64,000 nt of DNA from CAYQUC01 sp964514215. GTDB lineage: Bacteria; Pseudomonadota; Gammaproteobacteria; UBA6429; Thiohalophilaceae. How positions within the stretch are numbered: position 1 is the first letter of the stretch; each line of letters begins with the position of its first letter. This document shows, piece after piece, positions 8,614-16,403 of the stretch. The stretch covers positions 1-64,000 of the forward strand of contig CAZEPW010000010.1 in the NCBI GenBank assembly GCA_964514215.1, written 5' to 3'. The position numbers and the translations under genes were made by a program. The notes under the pieces were generated by a model. The model did not search any database and was not told the origin of the DNA. It saw nothing but the letters and a program-made list of their open reading frames with translations.

Positions 8614-9912
8614 CTATTTACTTGTGTCACATTCACAACCTTTTTCATATAATTCGTCCCGACGTAATCCAATTGATAATGGTTCGCGATCGTGTCCGAC
8701 TAAAACTTGGTATACGTTTATATTACCATCATCAAAGTGATAAGCTGAACCTGACATATACAGCCGCCATACTCGATATGCTGCTTCACCAACAAGATTA
8801 ACGGCTTTTTTCTTATTTTCTTCTAAATATTTAATCCAGTGTCGTAATGTTAAAGCATAGTGGCGACGTAAGCTTTCTACATCGATAATTTCAAAACCCG
8901 CATCTTCCATTGCGACATTGACTTTGCTAATACGTGTTAATTCACCATCAGGAAAAACATAACTATTGATAAAACGTGTTATAGGAGTGTCCTGCCAACC
9001 ATTATCAATAGTTATTCCATGATTTAAAAATAAACCGCCTGGTGCTAGTATATTTTTAATTGTGTCAAAATAAATTGGAAAATTGGCAACACCTATGTGT
9101 TCAAACATTCCAATACTCACAATACGATCGTAACGTTTATTTTTTGGCAGATCGACATAATTTAGTAATTCAACTGTCACTAAATTCTCCAAACCTTCTT
9201 TGTGAATTTTATTTTTAACATAAGAAAATTGCTGTTTACTTAGTGTGATGCCATGAGATTTTACATTATAATTTTTAGCGGCCCAACAAATTAATGCTCC
9301 CCACCCGCAACCAATGTCTAACAATGTTTGTTTTGGTGTTAAACGTAGCTTTTTACAAATATAATCCAGTTTATCTTGTTGGGCATTGTTGAGTGACTGG
9401 TTTATATTAGAAAAATATCCGCAAGAGTAAACCATTTCTTTGTCTAACCATAAATTATAAAAATCATTTCCTACATCATAGTGGTGGGCAATACTATTAC
9501 TACTGTTAAGTTTCCTCGAACGGCCAGCACGTAGTGTGTGTACTTTAGTATTAGGTTGAAAACTTGGTAGTTTTAATGCTAAACGTAATATCTTCAACTT
9601 ATTACGCCATGAAATATCTAAAGTTTCAAAATAACTTGTAAGATCAAATAAAGACTCGATATCACCATCAATGTCAATGTTTTTCATTAAATAGTTTTCG
9701 GCTAAATGAACGATATTACGATATAAAATAAGTTCACGTAATACACCAGGATGTTTAATCATAATTGTACAAGTGACATTAGATTGATCGATAACTAGTT
9801 CCCCATCCCATAATCGAATAGCAACGGTTCCCTTATAATTAGCAAGAATTATTTTTAAAATTTGGTGTCCTGCGGTGATACTTTGTAACTTAATTTCAGG
9901 CGGTTTTTTCAT
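8614..9912 (-). CDS. cfa: Cyclopropane-fatty-acyl-phospholipid synthase
   Basis: Transfers a methylene group from S-adenosylmethionine to unsaturated acyl chains of membrane phospholipids. 432 residues from ATG 9912, chosen over an upstream in-frame start at 9969 because GGAGGG lies 7 bases before it and the longer form would run into the neighbouring gene. The N-terminal lipid-binding domain spans about 1-120; the methyltransferase has the SAM loop LLDIGCGWGAL at 197-207, GITLSKQQ, and the family motif YSCGYF near 162-167. The C-terminus is Cys/acid-rich (CECDTSK). It lies 46 bases after the APH/kinase fusion gene on the same strand, so the two may be one transcript. Usually induced in stationary phase; no promoter was identified. 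Confidence 0.93.
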   Translation of the reverse strand: MKKPPEIKLQSITAGHQILKIILANYKGTVAIRLWDGELVIDQSNVTCTIMIKHPGVLRELILYRNIVHLAENYLMKNIDIDGDIESLFDLTSYFETLDISWRNKLKILRLALKLPSFQPNTKVHTLRAGRSRKLNSSNSIAHHYDVGNDFYNLWLDKEMVYSCGYFSNINQSLNNAQQDKLDYICKKLRLTPKQTLLDIGCGWGALICWAAKNYNVKSHGITLSKQQFSYVKNKIHKEGLENLVTVELLNYVDLPKNKRYDRIVSIGMFEHIGVANFPIYFDTIKNILAPGGLFLNHGITIDNGWQDTPITRFINSYVFPDGELTRISKVNVAMEDAGFEIIDVESLRRHYALTLRHWIKYLEENKKKAVNLVGEAAYRVWRLYMSGSAYHFDDGNINVYQVLVGHDREPLSIGLRRDELYEKGCECDTSK

Positions 9913-9958
9913 TGTAATACCCTCCGAGTAAACTACTCCCTTAATGTGTATTTTAATG

Positions 9959-11515
9959 TTAAAAGACAATATTTTTTAATTGTTGTATATTTTTAATTGA
10001 TTTTTTAGTATTGACAAGATAAGTATATTTAAGTTCATCATCAGATAGTGGTATATAATATTGTATTTGATTATTTAAAACCTCATGATTAGCTTCAGAA
10101 GCATCATTGTTTAATAATTTTCGTTTTGATATTCGTTTATGTAATATTGAATCAGTAGCTTTGCAATCCAATATAATGAATTTTGCATTATTCTTTGAAG
10201 CCAGTTGTTGAGCTTGTAGACGATGTGACTTAGATAAAAATGAAGCGTCAATTAATACACTCCAATTATGTGTTAGCATCAAGCTGGCAAGTTCAAATAG
10301 ATATTGATAGGTTTTTTCTGTTGCCTCCTTTGTATACAAGTTGCCATTAATAACAGAATGAGAATTAGTATGTATGTCTAAATTAAATAGTCGCTTTCTT
10401 TCAATATCTGAGCGTAAACGTATAATGGGAGTATTTTTAAGTATCTCTTCACTTAATGCTGTTTTACCTGAGCCTGATAAACCGTGCATAATAATCAAAT
10501 ATGATTTCTTTGGATTTATATAATTTAAAGCAAGTTTGATATAATCTGTGTATTTTTTGATAAAATTATCATTTGATGGATCGTGGCTATCTGATTGTAT
10601 GAGATTTATTTTAGCTCGAACCATAGCCCTATAAACAAGATAAAAACGTAACAATGCCATACCTGAGTAATCACCAGTATATTCCAAATATGTATTTAAA
10701 TAATTCCATGCAACGTTATATTGGTTTTTAACGTTTAAATCCATTATAGTAAAAGCAATTTCACTAATTACATCAATCCAGCGAAGCTTGTCGTTAAATT
10801 CCAGACAGTCAAAAATTAACAGTTTATTCTCAAAAATAGCAATATTCCCTAGGTGCATGTCACCATGGCATTCTCGAATATGATGGTTTTTTTTACGAGA
10901 AATAAATATCTGTTTATTTGATTTATAAAATTGATTACCCCATTGTTCTAATTTTGTTAGATCATCAAGATCTAAATTTTTATGTTGTCTTATTTCGTTG
11001 AAATTTTCATTTGCTGTTTTTATGATTAAACTTGGATTGCCATAATTAGATTGGATGTCGGCAATGTCACAATGTTCGTGAAAATTAGCAACAATTTTTG
11101 CTAGTGAATTAATATAAATTGGGTTTAGCTTATCTTGTTCTAATAATCTGTCTAACTGAGTTTGTTGCGAAAATTGTCGCATTTTTACTGCATATTCAAC
11201 GATGAGTCCTTTAGCGTTTATTTTTGGAGTTTTTAAAGAACCTGTAATGGGTACAACAGCTAAATACAGTTGTGGTGCTAGTCGTGCATTTAGTCTAAGT
11301 TCTTCATTACAATAAAAATGACGTTTTTTAAGTGTTGAAAAATCGAGAAACCCAAATTTAAGTGGCTTTTTTATTTTATAAACATATTTACCTGTTAAAA
11401 TGATCCATGAAATATGTGTTTCGTATAACTCAATTTTGGTCGTAAGATGTTCATACGCGTCACTTTGAAGTAATGCTGAAATTAGCTGATTATTTGGTTT
11501 GTTGGTCATGGGCAT
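9959..11515 (-). CDS. APH-like phosphotransferase fused to a P-loop kinase
   Basis: 518 residues from ATG 11515, which has GAGGG 7 bases upstream; a TTG at 11533 inside that Shine-Dalgarno stretch is rejected. Residues about 30-290 are an aminoglycoside-phosphotransferase/choline-kinase fold with the catalytic loop HGDMHLGN (217-224) and the metal-binding DCLEF (236-240). Residues about 335-510 are an AAA_33-type kinase with Walker A GLSGSGKT (345-352). This two-domain protein is a known conserved architecture in proteobacteria, usually annotated as a bifunctional aminoglycoside phosphotransferase/ATP-binding protein, but I know of no established substrate. The context beside cfa does not settle its function. 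An antibiotic-resistance role should not be assumed from the APH name. Confidence 0.85.
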   Translation of the reverse strand: MPMTNKPNNQLISALLQSDAYEHLTTKIELYETHISWIILTGKYVYKIKKPLKFGFLDFSTLKKRHFYCNEELRLNARLAPQLYLAVVPITGSLKTPKINAKGLIVEYAVKMRQFSQQTQLDRLLEQDKLNPIYINSLAKIVANFHEHCDIADIQSNYGNPSLIIKTANENFNEIRQHKNLDLDDLTKLEQWGNQFYKSNKQIFISRKKNHHIRECHGDMHLGNIAIFENKLLIFDCLEFNDKLRWIDVISEIAFTIMDLNVKNQYNVAWNYLNTYLEYTGDYSGMALLRFYLVYRAMVRAKINLIQSDSHDPSNDNFIKKYTDYIKLALNYINPKKSYLIIMHGLSGSGKTALSEEILKNTPIIRLRSDIERKRLFNLDIHTNSHSVINGNLYTKEATEKTYQYLFELASLMLTHNWSVLIDASFLSKSHRLQAQQLASKNNAKFIILDCKATDSILHKRISKRKLLNNDASEANHEVLNNQIQYYIPLSDDELKYTYLVNTKKSIKNIQQLKNIVF

Positions 11516-11592
11516 TGCTTTACCCTCTACCAAAGAATTAAATAACGATAGACTCTATTATTAATACTAGACCATAATTAATGTATTTAAAC

Positions 11593-11606
11593 TTGATCTA
11601 TCTCAA
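11593..11606. promoter_or_regulatory. FNR/ANR-like box upstream of fpr
   Basis: TTGAT-CTAT-CTCAA matches the FNR consensus TTGAT-N4-ATCAA at nine of ten defined positions. It lies in the 214-base divergent region between the APH/kinase gene and fpr, 124 bases before the fpr ATG. A -10-like TATAAT is at 11698-11703, too far for a classical class II FNR site but compatible with an upstream activator or repressor site. The match is seen; regulation by oxygen is inference. Confidence 0.35.
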
Positions 11607-11729
11607 TCCTATTAAAACAAAATATAATGATATTATAAAAAAATAAACTTCATTTATTATTTCAATATTAATTTATACCCTATACTTTATACACGGCTAT
11701 AATTTAATACTAAACAATAGGTTAAAAAA

Positions 11730-12473
11730 ATGACTACATGGCTAACAGGAAAAGTAGCTGAAACTAAACAATGGAGTCCTGAGCTGTTTTCACTTAAAAT
11801 TCGCACGAAACAGCTGGACTTTCAAGCTGGCCAATTTGTTAATATTGGACTAGAAATCAAAGGTAAAATAATATCACGTCCCTATTCGCTGGTTAATTCA
11901 CCGCAAGATTCATTATTGGAAATTCATTTTAATAATGTTACCAATGGAAATCTAAGCCCAAAATTAGCAGATTTAATCGTAAACGATGTTATACAAGTAT
12001 CGGATCATGCAAATGGCTTGCTAATTTTGGATGAAGTTCCTGTTGTGTCAAATTTATGGTTATTAGCAACAGGAACCGGTATTGGGCCATTTTTGTCTAT
12101 TCTCAAAACAACACAGCCGTGGTCACGTTTTAGAAAAATTGTGTTGCTTTATTCTGTTAAAACATTAAATATGTTTGCATATCACGCAGATATAGAAGCT
12201 TTAAAATTACAACACCCTGAACAATTTATTTTTGCATCGTTAATAACACGAGAAGAAATTACAAATACAATTAATGCGCGAATTACAAATAGTATAAAAA
12301 ATGGAGTTATTGAAGAATATACTCAATTAATACTATCACCGGAGTCAAATCATATTATGTTGTGTGGCAACTCAAAAATGATAAGTGAGGTAAGCGCAGA
12401 ATTAGAAAATCGTGGTTTTAGACGTCATACGCGTCGAGAGCCGGGGCAAATTGCTATCGAAAAGTATTATTAG
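11730..12473 (+). CDS. fpr: Ferredoxin/flavodoxin-NADP+ reductase
   Basis: FAD enzyme of 247 residues (E. coli Fpr has 248) that exchanges electrons between NADPH and ferredoxin or flavodoxin, supplying radical-SAM and Fe-S enzymes and redox-stress defence. The FAD site RPYSLV is at residues 50-55, the NADP-binding loop LLATGTGIGPFLS at 111-123, the late CGN motif is LCGNSKM, and the protein ends IEKYY with a terminal aromatic as in the family. AGGT about 8 bases before the ATG is the likely ribosome site. It is followed 26 bases later by a FAD oxidoreductase gene on the same strand, so they are probably cotranscribed. A possible FNR-type site lies upstream. Confidence 0.93.
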   Translation: MTTWLTGKVAETKQWSPELFSLKIRTKQLDFQAGQFVNIGLEIKGKIISRPYSLVNSPQDSLLEIHFNNVTNGNLSPKLADLIVNDVIQVSDHANGLLILDEVPVVSNLWLLATGTGIGPFLSILKTTQPWSRFRKIVLLYSVKTLNMFAYHADIEALKLQHPEQFIFASLITREEITNTINARITNSIKNGVIEEYTQLILSPESNHIMLCGNSKMISEVSAELENRGFRRHTRREPGQIAIEKYY

Positions 12474-12499
12474 CCTATATTTAATTAAATTTTTTTTTG

Positions 12500-13645
12500 A
12501 TGATACCAACAATGATTAACAATATTGATGATGATAAAACACCTATTGAAATAGCGGGTGCAGGACCAGCAGGTTTGGCGGCAGCAATTACATTAGCACA
12601 AGCTGGTCGCAAAGTAGTAGTACATGAAGCTCATAAAGAAGTTGGCTACCGTTTTGCAAAAGATTTTCAAGGGTTGGAAAATTGGACAACAAAAGAAGAT
12701 GTTTTATCAGTTTTAAAAAAATTGGGTTTAGATATTGATTTTAAAGCAATGGCATGTCGACAAGGAGTAGTTTTTGACTGTAACGACAAATCATACTCTT
12801 TCAACAGTGATGATCCCATATTTTATTTGGTCGAGCGTGGTTCAGGTTCTGATTCGTTGGATAGTGCTTTGTTGCGACAAGCATGCTCACTTGGTGTAGA
12901 AATTAGATTTAATAGCCGCTTAACTAAAATGACAGGTCAAGGTATTTTAGCTGCTGGGCCAAAAGCAGCTGATGCAATTGCTGTAGGCTTTCATTTTGAG
13001 ACGTCAATGGAAAATGGCTTTTGGGTAATTTGTGATGATAGGCTTGCCCCAAAAGGCTATTCGTATTTGTTAATAATGGATGGTTTTGGTACTGTAAAAA
13101 GTTGTATGTTTAGCGGTTTTAAACAGGAAAAACACTATGTTAAACAAACAATTCTTGCTTTCGAGCGACTAATTGGGCTCGATATGAAAAATCCAAAGGC
13201 TCATGGTGGTACTGGTAATTTTAGGATACCCGATAGTGCTTATAGTGGCATTCATCCACTTGTTGGCGAACAAGCGGGGTTTCAAGATACTATGTGGGGA
13301 TTTGGTATGCGGCTGGCTATAACATCAGGGGTCTTAGCCGCGCAAAGTATATTAACCAAAGATAATTATGATAAACTTTGGAAGCGTGAATTAAAGCCTC
13401 AACTTGAAACATCGGTCGTGAATCGTGCGCTTTTTAGTATGCTGGGTAATACTGGTTATCGTTGGTTTTTCCGTAGGTTATCACAACAAGCGGATATTCG
13501 ATCAATATTGCGTCGACAATATTTACCCTCTTGGTATAAACAGTTACTGAAGCCGTGGGCAAAATTCCATTATATCAGTAAACGAAAAGATAAAACATGT
13601 GATCATTTAAACTGTGAATGTGTATGGTGCCGAAGTAAATGCTAG
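12500..13645 (+). CDS. FAD-dependent oxidoreductase of the geranylgeranyl-reductase-like group
   Basis: 381 residues from ATG 12500; a second ATG at 12512 is equally possible because no clear ribosome site is seen. The N-terminus has the dinucleotide-binding motif GAGPAGLAAAITLAQAGRKVVVHEA, and the FAD-ribityl motif appears later as HPLVGEQAGFQDTMWGFGMRLA. These features place it in the FAD oxidoreductase/geranylgeranyl reductase superfamily (NAD(P)/FAD-dependent). The substrate is unknown. The last 15 residues carry a cysteine/histidine cluster, CDHLNCECVWCRSKC, which could bind a metal or Fe-S cluster. It follows fpr closely, which suggests Fpr or its ferredoxin as the redox partner; this is inference. 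Confidence 0.8.
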   Translation: MIPTMINNIDDDKTPIEIAGAGPAGLAAAITLAQAGRKVVVHEAHKEVGYRFAKDFQGLENWTTKEDVLSVLKKLGLDIDFKAMACRQGVVFDCNDKSYSFNSDDPIFYLVERGSGSDSLDSALLRQACSLGVEIRFNSRLTKMTGQGILAAGPKAADAIAVGFHFETSMENGFWVICDDRLAPKGYSYLLIMDGFGTVKSCMFSGFKQEKHYVKQTILAFERLIGLDMKNPKAHGGTGNFRIPDSAYSGIHPLVGEQAGFQDTMWGFGMRLAITSGVLAAQSILTKDNYDKLWKRELKPQLETSVVNRALFSMLGNTGYRWFFRRLSQQADIRSILRRQYLPSWYKQLLKPWAKFHYISKRKDKTCDHLNCECVWCRSKC

Positions 13646-13780
13646 TTTCAAGTTTTTTTTCTTAGTTGATTTTAAGCTGCATGAAAATAAATAATACAAA
13701 TTTTATGTTATTAGTTCGAGAAGTTAAATATATACTGGCTTAAAATTAAAATAAATAAACTAGGATGATTAAGTTATTTT

Positions 13781-14491
13781 ATGACTATTATTTTGAAAGT
13801 CATTGCCTCAACGTTAATTGCCGGGTTAGCAATGCCGTTAGGTGCGACAATTGCCCATTATGAAAGCATTAAAACTGAATGGATCAAAGAAGATTTAGCA
13901 CATCAAGTTATGGCTTTTGGCGCTGGTGCGTTATTATCAGCTGTTGCCTTGGTATTAGTTCCTGAAGGTACTGAGAACCTTAGCCCATCAATAGCTGCGA
14001 TATGTTTTATTTTAGGTGGTTATGGTTTTATGATTTTTGATATCATTTTATATAAAATGAATACTCCTGCTAGTCAACTTGCAGCAATGCTTGCTGATTT
14101 TGTCCCTGAATCAATTGCACTTGGAGCAGCATTTGCTCTTGATAGCAATAATGCCTACTTACTCGCAGGTTTAATTGCATTACAAAATGTACCTGAAGGA
14201 TATAATGCCTATCGAGAGTTACAGCAAACAGCAATATACAAACCGTTTAAAATTATATCACTATTCATAGCAATGGCTCTATTGGGGCCTATAGCCGGAT
14301 TAACTGGATACTTCTGGTTATCAGAATTTCCAGAGATGGTATCGGCTATCATGCTTTTTGCTGCAGGAGGAATATTATACTCAATATTTCAAGATATTGC
14401 TCCACATGTTAAGAGTGAAAAACACTGGGGGCCTCCGATGGGTGCTGTTGCTGGGTTTGTTCTGGGGATAATTGGTTCGATGCTTACTTAA
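13781..14491 (+). CDS. ZIP-family metal transporter-like membrane protein
   Basis: 236 residues, almost entirely membrane helices (about eight), starting at an ATG with GGATG upstream. The characteristic PEG/PES motifs of ZIP transporters are present: DFVPESIALGA at residues 106-116 and QNVPEGYNAYRE at 135-146. Classical ZIP proteins read HNxPEG and HExPHE here; in this protein the first histidine is replaced by Gln, and the second motif's histidines are absent. It may therefore carry another divalent metal or have lost transport. A small unknown gene follows 55 bases later. Confidence is good for the fold and low for the substrate. Confidence 0.75.
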   Translation: MTIILKVIASTLIAGLAMPLGATIAHYESIKTEWIKEDLAHQVMAFGAGALLSAVALVLVPEGTENLSPSIAAICFILGGYGFMIFDIILYKMNTPASQLAAMLADFVPESIALGAAFALDSNNAYLLAGLIALQNVPEGYNAYRELQQTAIYKPFKIISLFIAMALLGPIAGLTGYFWLSEFPEMVSAIMLFAAGGILYSIFQDIAPHVKSEKHWGPPMGAVAGFVLGIIGSMLT

Positions 14492-14546
14492 TAATAAACA
14501 CCGTTGTAATTACGATATATATATGAATACGTGTTATGGAGGGAAA

Positions 14547-14834
14547 ATGAATAAATCCAATTTTGATTCTGGAGTCATTCAAGTGCTTTTGGAACGTCTT
14601 AATAAACAACGGCTGCCAAAATTATTGAGTTTAAAAGAACTCGTGGGACAAGGTAAGAAACTTACTGATTATGATGTGTCTTTTTTAGAAAAAGCTCTTT
14701 CGGATGCAAATAGATTATGGCCTTTATTAGAAAGGAATCCCGAATATAAACTATTAGTAACGCATGTTATACATCTGTATCATGATATTACAGAAATGGC
14801 ACTGAAAATAGAAAAAGGCGATACAATATCATAA
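14547..14834 (+). CDS. Small hypothetical helical protein (95 aa)
   Basis: Start ATG 14547 is chosen because GGAGGG lies just before it; the frame is open further upstream to 14472 but without a ribosome site. The product is soluble, largely alpha-helical and charged, with no signal peptide or cysteine. It includes LLSLKELVGQGKKLTDYDVSF and a C-terminal amphipathic segment LVTHVIHLYHDITEMALKIEKG. I do not recognise a family. It lies 55 bases after the ZIP-like gene and is probably in the same transcript; the next gene converges from the other side. Confidence 0.65.
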   Translation: MNKSNFDSGVIQVLLERLNKQRLPKLLSLKELVGQGKKLTDYDVSFLEKALSDANRLWPLLERNPEYKLLVTHVIHLYHDITEMALKIEKGDTIS

Positions 14835-14881
14835 ATATTTGCAAGCATACTATTTTATAGAACTACAACTAATACACGTAA

Positions 14882-15937
14882 TTAATCATTTAAATGGGTA
14901 ACTCTAAATTTTCCGTGTTCATTAGCACGAATAATCACTGTTCCAAACCAACCAGTTCCATAAATTGCTTTGCTGACTTTATAGGGGCGGAATTTTTTTG
15001 CTCCAATAGCTCCAGCGACTTCAACGGTATATGATCGTCTGCGTTTTATTTGTTTTCCCAATTCATTTAATACATCTATTCTAGGATGCCCATAAAACCA
15101 AGTAGAAAATTGTTTTGATGTATTACGACCAAAGTCCCACTTTCCCATTGATATAACAGCAATGTCAGGCGACATTTTTTCCAATAATTCTTTGGTTGTT
15201 GCATTATGCGAACCATGGTGCCCTACTTGATAGACATCAACATCCAATATATTTGTTTTATTGTAATAATCTAAAAGAGTCGCGATAGCATCTTGTTGTA
15301 AATCACCTGTAAACAAAAATGATGCCTCATCGAAATCTACCCGTATTACGATACTATGATTATTTTTGTTATCGAAACTAGTATGTGTCCAGCCAGGATT
15401 TACATCAAGCTTTGATGAAATTATTCTAATTACAGGGTCTATTGAGGCGCACGATACGGGATCTATCACACTAGATGTTAACCCGTTTTTGGTTTTTAAA
15501 CTTGTTATATTATCATCAACTATGACTTTAATTGTTATTTTTTTATTAGTTGCAACCTTTCTAATCCATTTTGGATTTGAGGTCCCCGGTCCTTCTAATT
15601 GGCCGTTGTCGATATAATTATTAATGGTGAATTTATTAGCGATTTCACGAAGTGCTCTGGTATGATCTATATGTGTATGTGTAATTATTACGGTGTTAAT
15701 TGTGTTGTTATATTGATTATTTTTATCAAAAAAAGAATCCAAATACGAAACTAATTTATTAACATGTTCTTTATCTTGTGCACCGGCATCAATTAACACC
15801 GTTCCACAGGGAAATTGTAAAAGTGTCGCATCACCCTGTCCAACATTAATGTAATGAGCATACATTACTTGTGATGCTGCAGTTGCATATTGAATTAAAA
15901 ATAGTGATAAAAATAATAATTTAATACAGTAAACCAT
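14882..15937 (-). CDS. Exported ComEC-like metallo-beta-lactamase-fold hydrolase
   Basis: 351 residues starting MVYCIKLLFLSLFLIQYATAAS, a standard signal peptide with cleavage near residue 21, so the enzyme acts outside the cytoplasm. The metal-binding motif HTHIDH is at 87-92, preceded by VGQGDATLL (31-39) and LIDAGAQ (48-54), and GHHGSHNAT follows later. These are the signatures of the MBL domain that ComEC proteins carry at their C-terminus, thought to act as a nuclease or phosphodiesterase. Here it is a stand-alone secreted form. A C-terminal domain after about residue 270 (RRSYTVEVAGAIGAKKFRPYKVSKAIYG) is not recognised. No operon partner. Substrate unknown; nucleic acid is the family-based guess. 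Confidence 0.8.
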   Translation of the reverse strand: MVYCIKLLFLSLFLIQYATAASQVMYAHYINVGQGDATLLQFPCGTVLIDAGAQDKEHVNKLVSYLDSFFDKNNQYNNTINTVIITHTHIDHTRALREIANKFTINNYIDNGQLEGPGTSNPKWIRKVATNKKITIKVIVDDNITSLKTKNGLTSSVIDPVSCASIDPVIRIISSKLDVNPGWTHTSFDNKNNHSIVIRVDFDEASFLFTGDLQQDAIATLLDYYNKTNILDVDVYQVGHHGSHNATTKELLEKMSPDIAVISMGKWDFGRNTSKQFSTWFYGHPRIDVLNELGKQIKRRRSYTVEVAGAIGAKKFRPYKVSKAIYGTGWFGTVIIRANEHGKFRVTHLND

Positions 15938-16108
15938 TAAATTATTGTCGGCACTAAAAAATAATAATTTAATAGTTATTTGTTATGGTTTTGTTTATTT
16001 AATTTTAGGGAATGAGGTCGCTCAAATTAAGTTTATGATAGTCTTATGTACTATATAAGCAATTTTTCAACTCGAAGTTAGGGTTCTTAGATTAAACGCT
16101 AGTGCAAA

Positions 16109-16386
16109 CTAAATTTTCTTTCCTTCTAATGTAGGGATTTTGTCGGTGCGTGTTTCAATTTTTAAATAACTAATTAGACGAACACAACCTTGGCCATGTA
16201 AATATTGGTGTATTTCTTCTATTACAGATAAAATTTGTGATAATTCACCTTCGATATTACTACCGGATGCATGTGTTTCGAGAATAAAGTCTTTTTTGTT
16301 AATATGCTAATAATATCAATAACTTCTTTTCTGACAGAAACACCATTGCCTATTGGGATAACTTGTAATTCTGCTGTCGCTTTCAT
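16109..16386 (-). pseudogene. Frameshifted thiamine-binding (MTH1187/YqgV) family gene
   Basis: ATG at 16386, preceded by AGGT, begins MKATAELQVIPIGNGVSVRK, the typical start of the Thiamine_BP (MTH1187) family. The frame continues EVIDIISILTKK and then breaks in a run of six A (minus strand, near 16292-16297). One base further on, another frame continues DFILETHASGSNIEGELSQI, LHGQGCVRLISYLKIETRTDK and ends with TAG at 16109. The sum is 278 bases, one short of 93 codons, the normal family size. All else looks intact, so the break is either a recent one-base loss in a homopolymer or a sequencing error. It sits upstream of nothing in its own direction except unannotated DNA, and downstream of the Bat operon. 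Confidence 0.75.
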
Positions 16387-16403
16387 AAATTTTACCTATT
16401 GAA

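Noticed and set aside
9913..9969. Longer start of CFA synthase at 9969
   Set aside because: The ATG at 9912 has GGAGGG at ideal distance, and the longer form would overlap the neighbouring gene.
11516..11533. TTG start of the APH/kinase fusion at 11533
   Set aside because: It lies on the Shine-Dalgarno sequence of the ATG at 11515.
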